Part shown: one piece after another, positions 15,431 through 23,682 of the stretch
How positions within the stretch are numbered: the stretch's first letter is position 1
Layout: every line of letters begins with the position of its first letter
Source: a bacterium
Lineage (GTDB): Bacteria > Chloroflexota > Dormibacteria > UBA8260 > Bog-877
Assembly: GCA_021802115.1 (NCBI GenBank)
Contig: JAKABA010000023.1
Location: 1 to 39,140, forward strand
Length of the DNA stretch: 39,140 nucleotides
Reading direction: 5' to 3'
Program-made: the position numbers and the translations under genes
Notes under the pieces: model-generated
What the model saw: only the letters and a program-made list of their open reading frames with translations
What the model was told of the DNA's origin: nothing
Database searches by the model: none

Positions 15431-16020
15431 CGTTGGTGGGCCGAAGCTCCGGAGCCCGGGCTCACCCGGACCGGGGTCCGGTCGAGAGCCGCCGCCAGCA
15501 TGCGCGCCGCTCCCGCCATGGCGGCCACGACAAAGATGGGGACGGCCGGGGCGGCGACCTCATTGCGGTACTCGGTGAGAAACGAGAGCACCTCCATGAC
15601 CCAGCGGGCTCGAGAGCCCCCCGCGGCCCTGGTGCGGCCGAGCTCAGCACCCCTGGCCAGCACCTCCTCCATGCGCAGGGCGGGCCGCGACTGAACCACG
15701 GCCCGGGCGGTGCCAGAACCCTCGTTGAGAAAGGTGTGGAAGGTGCCTGGCGGAACCTCGACCACGGCGCCGGGGCCGGCGTGCAGCACCCGGAGCCCAC
15801 GGCGAAAGCGCATCCTACCCTCGAGCACGGTGAAGGTCTCCACCTGATGTGGGTGGAGGTGGCCGGAGGGGACCCTACCGCCCGGTCGCAGCCGGAGCTC
15901 GAAGGTCAGCCGCTCACCGCCTGTCTCCGCCGCCGCCTCCAGGACCAGAATCTCCTCGCCGCTGAGCGGGTTGCTGATCCAGCCCGTCTCCTGGTCCCCA
16001 GCATGTTCCGGCTCTGACAT
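15427..16020 (-). CDS. cupin-domain protein
   Basis: A 197-residue protein starting at ATG 16020 with GGGAGAGG upstream; the frame extends to 16479 but the extension is not protein-like. Residues about 15-110 form a single cupin barrel: motif 1 is GHLHPHQVETFTVLEG (two His and a Glu as metal ligands) and motif 2 is PPGTFHTFLNEG. The C-terminal portion has two further hydrophobic stretches (APAVPIFVVAAMAGAARML), perhaps a membrane association. The gene leads the overlapping operon with the LmbE deacetylase, glycosidase and ICMT-like gene. Cupins of this size can be sugar isomerases, oxygenases or binding proteins; the role is unassigned. Confidence 0.8.
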   Translation of the reverse strand: MSEPEHAGDQETGWISNPLSGEEILVLEAAAETGGERLTFELRLRPGGRVPSGHLHPHQVETFTVLEGRMRFRRGLRVLHAGPGAVVEVPPGTFHTFLNEGSGTARAVVQSRPALRMEEVLARGAELGRTRAAGGSRARWVMEVLSFLTEYRNEVAAPAVPIFVVAAMAGAARMLAAALDRTPVRVSPGSGASAHQR

Positions 16021-16263
16021 CGGCACCTCTCCCAGATCGCCACGGCTAAGCAGGTCGTCGGTGCCCTCCGCCTCGCCGTGACAAGGAAGCAGGTGGGCTC
16101 GAGGGCCACCACGCCAGATGGTAGGCCAGATCGCCTGCACTTGGGGCCCGCGCCCACCACGACGCCAGCCGGGCACCTGCTGCCAGGACAGCTGGGTGGT
16201 CGCTGAAAGGTGCCTGGGCGGCGGTGGCCCGCTCGCGGCCCGCGCTCGCCCGGACGCCGGACC

Positions 16264-16272
16264 TGCTAGGTT
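16264..16272 (+). promoter_or_regulatory. extended -10 promoter for serine hydrolase gene
   Basis: TGCTAGGTT reads as an extended -10 element (TGn followed by TAGGTT at 16267-16272). It ends six bases before the GTG start at 16279, so a leaderless transcript is likely. No -35 match was found. The 258-base region from 16021 also holds the divergent cupin promoter, which I could not place. Confidence 0.4.
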
Positions 16273-16278
16273 TTCGCG

Positions 16279-17799
16279 GTGAGCTATCCGGAGCCGACCC
16301 CGGAGGGCCCCGCTGCGCCCACAGCCGAGCCGGGAGTCTTGAACTTCGCCGACCCGCGCCGCCGGCTCCTGCTGGCCGGTGCCTACCCGGCCATCGACGC
16401 TGCCTTTGCCGAGTTCCAGGAGCGCGTGCGCTGCCCCGGGGTCGCCTATGGCGTGGTGGTGGACGGCCAGCTCCTTCACGTAGGGGGAATTGGCGTGGCC
16501 ATCCCCGGGCGGGGGGCTGGGGTGGGCCCGGACACGGTCTTCCGGATCGCCTCGATGACCAAGAGCATCACCGCGGCGTGCCTCCTCATGCTGCGGGACG
16601 AGGGCAAGCTGGGACTGGACGACCGGGTGGACGCCTACATCCCCGAGCTCGCCGGCCAGCTACCCACGTCGGACTCGGCCCCGCTCACCCTGCGCCAGCT
16701 GCTGACCATGTCGGCGGGTTTGGTCGAGGACGACCCCTGGGCGGACCGCCAGCTCGCGATGTCGGCAGATGCCTTCAGCCGCCTGCTGAGCCGGGGCGTG
16801 CCCTTCAGCCACCCGCCCGCGACCTCTTTCGAGTACTCCAACCTCGGCTACGCCATCCTGGGACGGGTGCTGGCCACCGTCGCAGGTGTGCCCGCCGAAG
16901 AGTTCGCGGCCGCCCGGCTGTTCCGACCGCTGGGGATGCCAGACACGGTCTGGGAGGTGGCCGACGTGCCGGAGGAGCGCCGCGCCCATGGCTACCGACT
17001 GGTGGATCAAGAGTGGCAGGAGGAGTCTCCCCTGCCCGGGGGCGCCTTCGCTCCCATGGGTGGCCTCTGGACCACTATCCGGGATTTCTCCCGCTATCTG
17101 GCCCTCCAGCTGGCGGCCTGGCCAGCGCGCGATACCCCTGACCCGGGGCCCCTCCGGCGCAGCTCGGCCCGTGAGATGCAGCAGGCCTCACGGTTGCGCC
17201 CGGCAAAGCTCGGAGGGAGCCAGGCTCTGGCGGTCTCCGGCTATGGGTTCGGGCTGACAGCGAGCGAGGACCCCCGGTTCGGCAGGATCGTCGCTCACAG
17301 CGGGGGCCTGCCTGGGTTCGGATCGCACGTGCAGTGGTTGCCCGATCACGGAGTGGGCGTGATCGGATTCGCCAACCTCACCTATGCGCCGGTGCAGCAG
17401 GCGGTGGACAAGGCGTTCCAGGCCCTGCTGGCCAGCGGTGGCCTGGTGCCCAGGGCGGCCGAGCCGGCACCGGCGCTGGTGGCGGCTCGCGAAGCGGTGC
17501 TCCGGCTTTACCAGAGCTGGGACGCCGAGGCGGCGGCGACGCTGGCGGCGGACAACCTCTTCCTCGATCGCTCCGCCGAGCTCCGCCGTCAGGACCTCAG
17601 CCAGCTGCGCGCCACCCACGGGCCCTGCCGCCATGCCGATCCGTTGCGGCCGGCCGGGGCGCTGCGGGGCGGTTGGCGGATGCACTGCGCCCGCGGCGCT
17701 ATTGATGTGGACCTCTGGCTTTCCCCCACCACTCCGGCTCTGGTCCAGGTGCTCAGGCTGACTACCGCAGCGCCGGAGATTGGCCCTGCCGGAGCTTGA
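16279..17799 (+). CDS. serine hydrolase of the beta-lactamase (class C/esterase) family
   Basis: A 506-residue penicillin-binding-protein-fold enzyme. Active-site motifs: SMTK (Ser92 to Lys95, nucleophile and base), YSN (186-188) and HSGG (His340), the last replacing the KTG of true penicillinases, which is usual for class C-like esterases and D-aminopeptidase/peptidase relatives. There is no signal peptide, so it is probably cytoplasmic. The last 130 residues form an additional C-terminal domain seen in some members. Start GTG 16279 is supported by the promoter immediately upstream. It is divergent from the cupin operon. Function could be esterase, peptidase or amidase; resistance to antibiotics should not be assumed. 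Confidence 0.85.
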   Translation: MSYPEPTPEGPAAPTAEPGVLNFADPRRRLLLAGAYPAIDAAFAEFQERVRCPGVAYGVVVDGQLLHVGGIGVAIPGRGAGVGPDTVFRIASMTKSITAACLLMLRDEGKLGLDDRVDAYIPELAGQLPTSDSAPLTLRQLLTMSAGLVEDDPWADRQLAMSADAFSRLLSRGVPFSHPPATSFEYSNLGYAILGRVLATVAGVPAEEFAAARLFRPLGMPDTVWEVADVPEERRAHGYRLVDQEWQEESPLPGGAFAPMGGLWTTIRDFSRYLALQLAAWPARDTPDPGPLRRSSAREMQQASRLRPAKLGGSQALAVSGYGFGLTASEDPRFGRIVAHSGGLPGFGSHVQWLPDHGVGVIGFANLTYAPVQQAVDKAFQALLASGGLVPRAAEPAPALVAAREAVLRLYQSWDAEAAATLAADNLFLDRSAELRRQDLSQLRATHGPCRHADPLRPAGALRGGWRMHCARGAIDVDLWLSPTTPALVQVLRLTTAAPEIGPAGA

Positions 17800-18038
17800 G
17801 TCCCTCCTCGGCTCGGCTGAGGCCCGGTGAACAGCTCACGAATCCCCCGCCCCTCGGGAGCCAGGCGCCAGGATGGTTGGCCCCTGGTGGCTCGCGACCG
17901 CGGCCGCGGAGCCGCACGGCCTCGACCTGCCAAAATGGCTGTCAGGGATCCCACCGCTCCGCCCTCCCCCGCGCCCCTTCGCGCGGCTCGGGTCTGGCGA
18001 GCCGGAGGAAGCGCCCGCCGTCAACCCTGGGAGGCAAC

Positions 18039-18659
18039 ATGGAGCGCATCAACTTTCACTTCGACCCGATCTGCCCTTGGGCGTGGCTCAGCTCCCGCTG
18101 GGTGGCCCGGCTCGAGGAGCTGGGGGAAGTCGAGGTGGAGTGGCGCCTCTTCTCGCTCGGAGTGGTGAACATGGAGCCCGGGCATGACCCCGCCGAGGGC
18201 CCGTTCTGGTACAGCGGGGAGGCACTTCAGATGCTCAGCCTGGCCCGCCGCCAGGGGGGCAACCAGCTGGTCGCCAGGCTCTACACCGAACTTGGACGCG
18301 GAATCCACGTGCAGGGCGAGCCGGCGGCCGAGCCAGCCACCATCGAGGCGGCCATGGCCCGTGCCGGCATCGACCCTGGTCTCAGGGAGAGCGCCATTGC
18401 GGACCGCTCCCTCTGGGAGGAGGTGCTGGTGGACCACCGGGCGGCGGTCGCCAGCTGCCAGGCATTCGGGGTCCCCACCATCATCCTGGACGGTGGCAAG
18501 GGCCCGGGCGCGTTCGGACCTGTGATCACCGAGGTGCCGCCCGACGGTGAGGCCAGGGAGCTACTGGCCGACGTGGTTCGGATGATCCGACGCGACTACG
18601 TCTTCGAGTTCAAGCGCGATCGGGAGGGGCATCCTCCCCAGCTGGCCGGGTCGCTCTGA
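18039..18659 (+). CDS. DsbA-fold protein related to mycothiol-dependent nitroreductases/FrnE
   Basis: A 206-residue thioredoxin-superfamily protein starting at ATG 18039 with GGGAGG upstream; a longer frame from 17796 is not supported. The N-terminal strand and active site read NFHFDPICPWAWLSSRW, i.e. CPWA in place of the CPWC of Rv2466c-like mycothiol-dependent reductases, so only the first Cys remains at the site, which fits a monothiol mechanism with a low-molecular-weight thiol. The helical insertion is present in the middle and the cis-Pro loop is FGVPTIIL. It is cytoplasmic, with no signal peptide. Neighbours are the serine hydrolase and DUF4395, with no clear operon. The substrate is unknown. 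Confidence 0.8.
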   Translation: MERINFHFDPICPWAWLSSRWVARLEELGEVEVEWRLFSLGVVNMEPGHDPAEGPFWYSGEALQMLSLARRQGGNQLVARLYTELGRGIHVQGEPAAEPATIEAAMARAGIDPGLRESAIADRSLWEEVLVDHRAAVASCQAFGVPTIILDGGKGPGAFGPVITEVPPDGEARELLADVVRMIRRDYVFEFKRDREGHPPQLAGSL

Positions 18660-18666
18660 CCCAGCC

Positions 18667-18690
18667 ACCGGCTGCGCCATCGGCGCCGGT
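18667..18690 (+). terminator. GC-rich hairpin after the DsbA-fold gene
   Basis: ACCGG-CTG-CGCC pairs with GGCGCCGGT around an ATC loop (nine base pairs with a three-base bulge), eight bases after the DsbA-fold stop codon. A short T-containing stretch (TTAGACTTC) follows, not a full T-run. It is a plausible terminator separating this gene from the DUF4395 gene. Confidence 0.4.
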
Positions 18691-18727
18691 TAGACTTCAC
18701 CACCAGCTAGGCCCAACTGGAGGCACC

Positions 18728-19243
18728 TTGTCCAAGTCCATTCTCAGCTTCCCAAACCCAGTGAACGAGGTTGCCAGTCGCTGGGTGGCCGGGTGTGTGG
18801 CGGTGATCTGTGTCGCCGCCATCTTGACCCGACAGCCCTGGGTTACCGCGGTGCTGGCCTACGGCTTCCTGGCCCGCGTGGCCGCCGGGCCCACCCTGAG
18901 TCCGCTGGGCCAGCTGGCAACTCGGGTCTTGGCTCCGCGGCTGGCCCGTCGGGCCAAGCTGGTCCCGGGGCCACCCAAGCGCTTCGCCCAGGGGATCGGG
19001 GCGGCGCTCACCGTTGCCGCCACCATCTTGCTGTTCGGCTTCGGGCTGTCGCTGGCCACCTACATCCTGCTGGGGATGCTGGCGATCGCCGCCACCCTGG
19101 AGTCGGTCTTCGCCCTCTGCCTGGGCTGCCGGCTCTTCAGCGCGATGATGCGGATGGGGGTGATCCCCCCGGAAGTCTGTGCCGCCTGCAGCAACATCAA
19201 CGGCCCGGCTGCCGAGGCGCTCCGGGCCCAGAGCAGAGCCTAA
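18728..19243 (+). CDS. DUF4395-domain integral membrane protein
   Basis: A 171-residue membrane protein. It has the DUF4395 hallmarks: FPNPVNEVASRWVAG at the N-terminus, GPPKRFAQGIGAALTV in the middle, and FALCLGCRLFSAMM with CxxC near the C-terminus, followed by another Cys pair (VCAACSNI). About four transmembrane helices. The start is TTG 18728 with GGAGG four bases upstream. DUF4395 genes often lie near thioredoxin-type genes, and here a DsbA-fold gene is directly upstream, so a membrane thiol-redox function is a reasonable guess, but the domain has no assigned activity. Confidence 0.88.
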   Translation: MSKSILSFPNPVNEVASRWVAGCVAVICVAAILTRQPWVTAVLAYGFLARVAAGPTLSPLGQLATRVLAPRLARRAKLVPGPPKRFAQGIGAALTVAATILLFGFGLSLATYILLGMLAIAATLESVFALCLGCRLFSAMMRMGVIPPEVCAACSNINGPAAEALRAQSRA

Positions 19244-19256
19244 CTCCGGGCCAGCG

Positions 19257-20645
19257 TCACCTGGCTGGCGGCTGGCGATGCCCACGCTGAACCCACCAGC
19301 GTCCCGCCTTGCGCACGGTCGCGACCGGACCCTGGTGGCCCAGTTCGTAAGCCGCCCGGCGCAACAGCCGGACCGCCTCGATCGTCTGCATCTCCACTCG
19401 GCCGGGCTGACGGCGGTGAATCCAGGCGTGCCGAGGCTGATCCGCGGCCAGCGTCGGATTGGTCAAGAAGCGCCTAAGGGGAGCCGAGACCCGCTCCCAG
19501 GTCATGTCCTGCGCCACCTGCAAGACGTGCCCGGAGATGACCCGGCGCCGATTTGGGTCGGCGGCCATCTCCAGCACCGCCCGGGCCAGCGCGTCCACGT
19601 CCTCGGCGGGCACCACCCAACCCAGTTCACGCTCCGCCACCAGCTGGGCGAAGCGGTCGCCGGCGGTGCAGATGATGGGCAGGCCGCACCAGAGGTAGTC
19701 GAGCATGCGGGTCCGGAAGGCGTACCTGGTCTCGGCATGGTCGAAGTGGGTGGAGACCCCGCAGTCGGAGGCGAGCAGCCACTGCGAGCGCTCGCTGTAC
19801 GCCACCCAGTCGTGATTGAAGTACACGTGCACATCGGTGAGGCCGAGCTCGTCGGAGAGCTGCCTAGCTCGGGCCGGCATCCACATCCGTTCCGGGATGG
19901 AGGTGTTGGGATGGTCGGTGGACATGAAGATCAGCTTGATCCGGGGGTCCTCCTCCACCGCCCGGCCGACCGCCCGGATCAGGGTCAGGGGGTCGAACCA
20001 GTTGTAGATTCCCCCGCCCCACAGCAGCACCACGTCGTCGGGGCCGAGGTTCCCCACCGGCAGCTGCCGCCGGACCGTCTCGGCCTCGGGCCGATTGCCG
20101 GGCAGGCCGAATGGGACCACATCTATGAGCTGGCGCAGGGAGCTGTCCTGGGCCCAGGTGCGAGGTGTTATCCGGCCCGCCTCCAGCAGGGCGCCGGTCC
20201 AGAGGTCGCGCTGCACCTCACTGGCACACAAGAAGAAGTCGCCACCCCGGAGCAGCTCCCGCAGCACCTTGCGGACCTCCCGGCTCTCACGTTCCTGCTG
20301 CGCTATCGGCCGGTGCGCCTCCTGCTCCAGCAGAGCCAGGGGGAAGGGGTCGTAGAGGTCGACGATCAGCGGTACCGGCACGCTCCGAAGGGATGGGTAG
20401 CGGACCAGGGCGATGCCCTCCAGCAGGATGGCGTCCTGGCCGCGGGCGAGGTGGTCCAAGTCGGCGTGACTGAGCCGGGGGACGATCTTGAGCGAATCAC
20501 TGGCGAGATCGGTGGCACCCACCCCGACCAGGGTGACCTGATGGCCCGCCTTGGCCAGCTCCCGACCCAATTCGAAGCAGCGGATGCCGGGGCCGGCCAT
20601 CCGCTTCGCCACCACGTCGTTGGCGATGATCAGTAGACGACCCAC
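19257..20645 (-). CDS. glycosyltransferase family 4 (GT-B fold)
   Basis: A 462-residue cytoplasmic glycosyltransferase. The N-terminal domain begins LLIIANDVVAKRMAGPGIRC with the GT-B donor/acceptor cleft motif and ELGRELAKAGHQVTLVG. The C-terminal Rossmann domain shows LLWGGGIYNWFDPLTLIRA, then SDCGVSTHFDHAETRYAFRT and LDYLWCGLPIICTAGD, the usual GT4 nucleotide-sugar region. The C-terminal 50 residues are Arg-rich and may be a membrane-associating tail. Start is GTG 20645. It is convergent with DUF4395 (14-base gap) and divergent from the first HNENR membrane protein, so it opens the glycan-assembly region. Sugar and acceptor are unknown. Confidence 0.87.
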   Translation of the reverse strand: MGRLLIIANDVVAKRMAGPGIRCFELGRELAKAGHQVTLVGVGATDLASDSLKIVPRLSHADLDHLARGQDAILLEGIALVRYPSLRSVPVPLIVDLYDPFPLALLEQEAHRPIAQQERESREVRKVLRELLRGGDFFLCASEVQRDLWTGALLEAGRITPRTWAQDSSLRQLIDVVPFGLPGNRPEAETVRRQLPVGNLGPDDVVLLWGGGIYNWFDPLTLIRAVGRAVEEDPRIKLIFMSTDHPNTSIPERMWMPARARQLSDELGLTDVHVYFNHDWVAYSERSQWLLASDCGVSTHFDHAETRYAFRTRMLDYLWCGLPIICTAGDRFAQLVAERELGWVVPAEDVDALARAVLEMAADPNRRRVISGHVLQVAQDMTWERVSAPLRRFLTNPTLAADQPRHAWIHRRQPGRVEMQTIEAVRLLRRAAYELGHQGPVATVRKAGRWWVQRGHRQPPAR

Positions 20646-20886
20646 GCCTGCACACTATCAGGCGGTCAGTGGCACGGGCGCCAGCGCTCTTGCCCGGTCC
20701 CGGCCGGGCCTCTGCTGGCGGCTACCTTGTACTATGCCCGCGTCCACTAGGGCCAGGGGCACCGCCCCATAGCGCCACTCAATTCAGCACCGACCTGCCA
20801 TCACAACCGAGATCACTCCACCCACCCCGACCGCGCCAGATTCGCGCCCTAGCCGGCGGCGACTTGGGCTAGCTGGTCTGGTCGGC
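20646..20886. other. divergent promoter region, with an open frame lacking ordinary start codons
   Basis: A TACTAT box at 20730-20735 preceded by TTG could be a -10 for rightward transcription starting near 20742. The reading frame of the first HNENR protein is open from 20773 but contains no ATG, GTG or TTG before 20887, although the membrane helix seems to begin about 12 codons earlier (RRRLGLAGLVGLL). A non-canonical start (ATT 20782 or CTG 20878) is possible. Confidence 0.3.
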
Positions 20887-22158
20887 TTGCTACTCTTGGC
20901 GCCCCTGGGCCTGGACCTGTGGTTCATCAACGCCTTCGCTGTCAACGTGCCATTCGCCGACAGTTGGAACGGAACCCTGCCGTTCGTCAAGGAGTACGTC
21001 ACCGGCAACCTGCAATTCGCGCAGCTGTGGGCTCCGCACAACGAGAACCGCATGCTGTTCCCCAACCTAATCCTGGCGCTGGTCGACAGCCACGATCGGG
21101 TCAACTCGGTGGTCGACATGTACCTCACCGCGGCGGTCATGGCGGCCTCACTGGCGCTGCTGCTCTGGCTGGTTCTGCGCAGCAGCCGGATCCGGCTGGT
21201 CTGGCTGCTGCCGGTGCCCTTCCTGTTCTTCAGTTTGGCGCAGGTGGGCAATCTGCTGTGGGCGTTTCAGCTCGCCTGGATGGTCATTCTGCTCTGCGTG
21301 GTGGTGGCCCTCCATGGCCTGGAGTCGAGCCCCCGACATCGCTCCCTATTCCTGCTCGCGGCCGTGGCGGCCGTCGTCGCCTCGTTCTCCTCTCTACAGG
21401 GCCTTTTGGTGTGGCCGGCGGGGCTCGTGTACGGGGCCGGGCGAGGCCTGTCCAGAGCACAGCTGGCTCTTTGGTGTGGGATCGGAGTTGTGAGCACGGC
21501 GGTCTACGCCTGGCACCTGGGCAATGTGGGCACGGTCAGCAGCCCCAACTACGCGGTGGCGCACCCGGGCCTGGCGCTGGAGTACTTCCTGCGCCTCGTG
21601 GGCGACGTCGTGCCAGGCGACCACACCGTGGCCGGGCTCCTCCTGCTGGCCGCCAGCGCGGGGGTGGGCTGGTTCTGGTATCGGCGGCAGGTGTCGCTGG
21701 TCAGGCTGCGCCTCCCGCTCGCGCTCTGGCTCTCGGGCATTCTGTTCGACGTCCTGGTCACCGTGGGCAGGCTCGAGCTGAACGCGCCCGACAGCTCCCG
21801 ATACACCACCTACAACCTGATGCTTCTGATCGGCCTCTACCTCGGAGCGTTGGCAGTGTTGGACCCACCCCGCCGGTGGCGGGAGGTGGGGCAAGCCCTC
21901 CGCTCCCGACCGGCGCAGGCGGCGCTCACCGCTCTGGTCCTAGCCCTGGTGGTCGTCCAGGTAGCCTGGTCCCTGCCCAACGGCATCCACCAGGGGCAGC
22001 TGCGCCGGGCCTCCCGAGAGCGGGGGGCACAGCTCCTGCTGCACTACCAGTCGGTGCCCGACTCCACCTTGGCCGCCTCCCTGTTTCCCCCATCGGGGGC
22101 GTATGTCAAGGTCTGGGCGAAGTGGCTACAGTCGGAACACTGGTCGGTGTTCTCATAG
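20887..22158 (+). CDS. polytopic membrane protein, HNENR-motif family, copy 1 (uncharacterised, GT-C-like)
   Basis: About 423 residues with roughly ten hydrophobic helices. After the first helix comes an external loop with an acidic motif (NVPFADSWNG) and then AQLWAPHNENRMLFPNLIL, both repeated almost exactly in the downstream neighbour. The rest is leucine/valine-rich helices with a SSRYTTYNLML segment before the last helices. The first-loop Asp and overall topology recall GT-C glycosyltransferases that use lipid-phosphate sugars, where an acidic first-loop motif is catalytic; no characterised family was recognised, so this is inference. TTG 20887 is the first ordinary start codon and may truncate the first helix. 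It sits in a glycan gene region between a GT4 gene and its own paralogue. Confidence 0.8.
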   Translation: MLLLAPLGLDLWFINAFAVNVPFADSWNGTLPFVKEYVTGNLQFAQLWAPHNENRMLFPNLILALVDSHDRVNSVVDMYLTAAVMAASLALLLWLVLRSSRIRLVWLLPVPFLFFSLAQVGNLLWAFQLAWMVILLCVVVALHGLESSPRHRSLFLLAAVAAVVASFSSLQGLLVWPAGLVYGAGRGLSRAQLALWCGIGVVSTAVYAWHLGNVGTVSSPNYAVAHPGLALEYFLRLVGDVVPGDHTVAGLLLLAASAGVGWFWYRRQVSLVRLRLPLALWLSGILFDVLVTVGRLELNAPDSSRYTTYNLMLLIGLYLGALAVLDPPRRWREVGQALRSRPAQAALTALVLALVVVQVAWSLPNGIHQGQLRRASRERGAQLLLHYQSVPDSTLAASLFPPSGAYVKVWAKWLQSEHWSVFS

Positions 22159-22332
22159 TTCTTAGCAGGTAGCCGGGCGTCCCAGCCGGCGCCATGTGTG
22201 ATGGGATCTGCGACTGGTCTGTCCCGCGCCGAGTGGGGCGCGGGTCGGGAGGACTGGGCCGGCCAGATGTCCCAGGGGGCCCGAGCCTCCCCGGCCCGTG
22301 ACGGGGGCGCCGGCCGCCATCGGCTCGGCCAG

Positions 22333-22338
22333 TAAAAT
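22333..22338 (+). promoter_or_regulatory. -10 box for second HNENR membrane protein
   Basis: TAAAAT ends nine bases before the GTG start at 22348, consistent with a transcript that begins within a few bases of the start codon. No -35 element is visible in the GC-rich sequence upstream. Confidence 0.4.
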
Positions 22339-22347
22339 CACCCCCCA

Positions 22348-23682
22348 GTGATCAGAACCCGGTGGCTTCCATGGATCGACACCCACGCGCGGAGTATCAG
22401 CGCCTGGGTCCTGGGCCTGGTGGCGATCGCCTATCTCGGCTTCGTCTACCACTTCGGGGTTAATGTCCCCTTTCAGGATGAGTGGGCGGTGGTGATCCTC
22501 TACCGCTCGGCTGTGCACGGCCGGCTGAGCCTCGCCCAACTCTGGACCCAGCACAACGAGAACCGGATGCTCTTCCCCAACCTGCTGATGCTGGGGCTGG
22601 ACCATTTGAGCCACTTCGACACCAAGGTCGAGATGTACGCAAGTGCGCTCATGCTGGTCGTCGCCGTGACCCTGATCGCGGTGCTGTACCGGCGCACCAC
22701 CTCCAGCTCCCCGATGTGGTTTGTCCCGGCGGGTCTGGTGATCTTCGGCTGGACTCAGTATGCGGTGGCGCTGCAGGGCTTCGCCATCGCCCTGTATCTG
22801 ATTTTGCTCTGCCTCGCCGTGGCCCTGGTCGCGCTGGCCGCGTCCCGAAGCCGGCCGGCTCTCTTCCTGGTCGCCATCTTTGCCGCCACCGTCGCCTCCT
22901 ACTCCTCGACCCAGGGCCTGGCGATCTGGGCGGCGGGGCTGGTCTTCCTGCTCGCCCGGCGCTATCCGCGCTCTCGTTGTTGGTGGTGGCTGGCCAGCGC
23001 CGCCTGCATTTCAGGGATTTACTGGATCGGCTTCATCTGGAGCGACACCGGCGGCGGGGTGCGCTGGGCGCTCGCCAATCCCGCGCCCACGCTCCACTAC
23101 CTCTACCTGTTGGTTGGAAGCGTCATACCCACCTCCCACGCCCTGGGGATCGGCGCCTCCGCCCAGGCTGCGGTGGGGGCGGTTCTGCTGCTTTTGAGCC
23201 TGGGCACAGTCGGCTATTGGCTCTGGCGCCGGAACACCGGCGAGTGGCTGGCGGTGCCTTTGGCCCTGATCGCCTTTGGGATCCTGATCGACTTTCTGAT
23301 CACCATCGGCAGGGCTCACCTGGGCATCCAGACTGCCACCAGTTCCCGCTACACCCTCTTCAACCTGTGGTTGTTCGCCGGGGTGTGGCTGGCCGGTGCC
23401 GCCGTGGTCAGTCGTTCTCACCTGCCGGGAGCGAGGGTGGTGGTGGTCCTGCTGGCCTGCCTCACCCTGGTCCAGGTGCTCGGGTCATTCCACTCCGGCC
23501 TGGTCGAGGGCAGGATCACCAGGAGCCAGCGCGAACAGGCGGTGGCGCTGGTGCACAACTACGCGACCGCCCCCGAAAACCAGGTGGTCCCTCTCGTGTA
23601 CCAGCTGTACCCCGGCTTCAAGCCGCTGGCCGCCTTCCTCGCCCACGAGCATCTCAGCGTGTTCTACCGCGCCAATCCCTGA
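22348..23682 (+). CDS. polytopic membrane protein, HNENR-motif family, copy 2 (uncharacterised, GT-C-like)
   Basis: 444 residues, about ten hydrophobic helices, paralogous to the preceding gene. Shared features in the same order: the first-loop motif NVPFQDEWAVV (here Asp-Glu), LAQLWTQHNENRMLFPNLLM, a SSTQGLAIWAAGLVF helix matching SSLQGLLVWPAGLVY, and SSRYTLFNLWLF matching SSRYTTYNLMLL. The C-terminus HEHLSVFYRA parallels SEHWSVFS of copy 1. The start GTG 22348 gives a complete first helix (ISAWVLGLVAIAYLGFVYHF) and follows a -10-like TAAAAT. Divergence between copies indicates an old duplication. A membrane glycosyltransferase or ligand for a surface glycan is plausible from context but unproven. 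Confidence 0.82.
   Translation: MIRTRWLPWIDTHARSISAWVLGLVAIAYLGFVYHFGVNVPFQDEWAVVILYRSAVHGRLSLAQLWTQHNENRMLFPNLLMLGLDHLSHFDTKVEMYASALMLVVAVTLIAVLYRRTTSSSPMWFVPAGLVIFGWTQYAVALQGFAIALYLILLCLAVALVALAASRSRPALFLVAIFAATVASYSSTQGLAIWAAGLVFLLARRYPRSRCWWWLASAACISGIYWIGFIWSDTGGGVRWALANPAPTLHYLYLLVGSVIPTSHALGIGASAQAAVGAVLLLLSLGTVGYWLWRRNTGEWLAVPLALIAFGILIDFLITIGRAHLGIQTATSSRYTLFNLWLFAGVWLAGAAVVSRSHLPGARVVVVLLACLTLVQVLGSFHSGLVEGRITRSQREQAVALVHNYATAPENQVVPLVYQLYPGFKPLAAFLAHEHLSVFYRANP

Noticed and set aside
16279..17799. Antibiotic-resistance beta-lactamase
   Set aside because: Fold and SxxK/YxN motifs fit, but there is no signal peptide and HSGG replaces KTG, which points to an esterase/peptidase-type relative.
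19179..20636. 485-residue open frame opposite the GT4 gene
   Set aside because: Antisense shadow; the GT4 gene on the other strand has clear family motifs.
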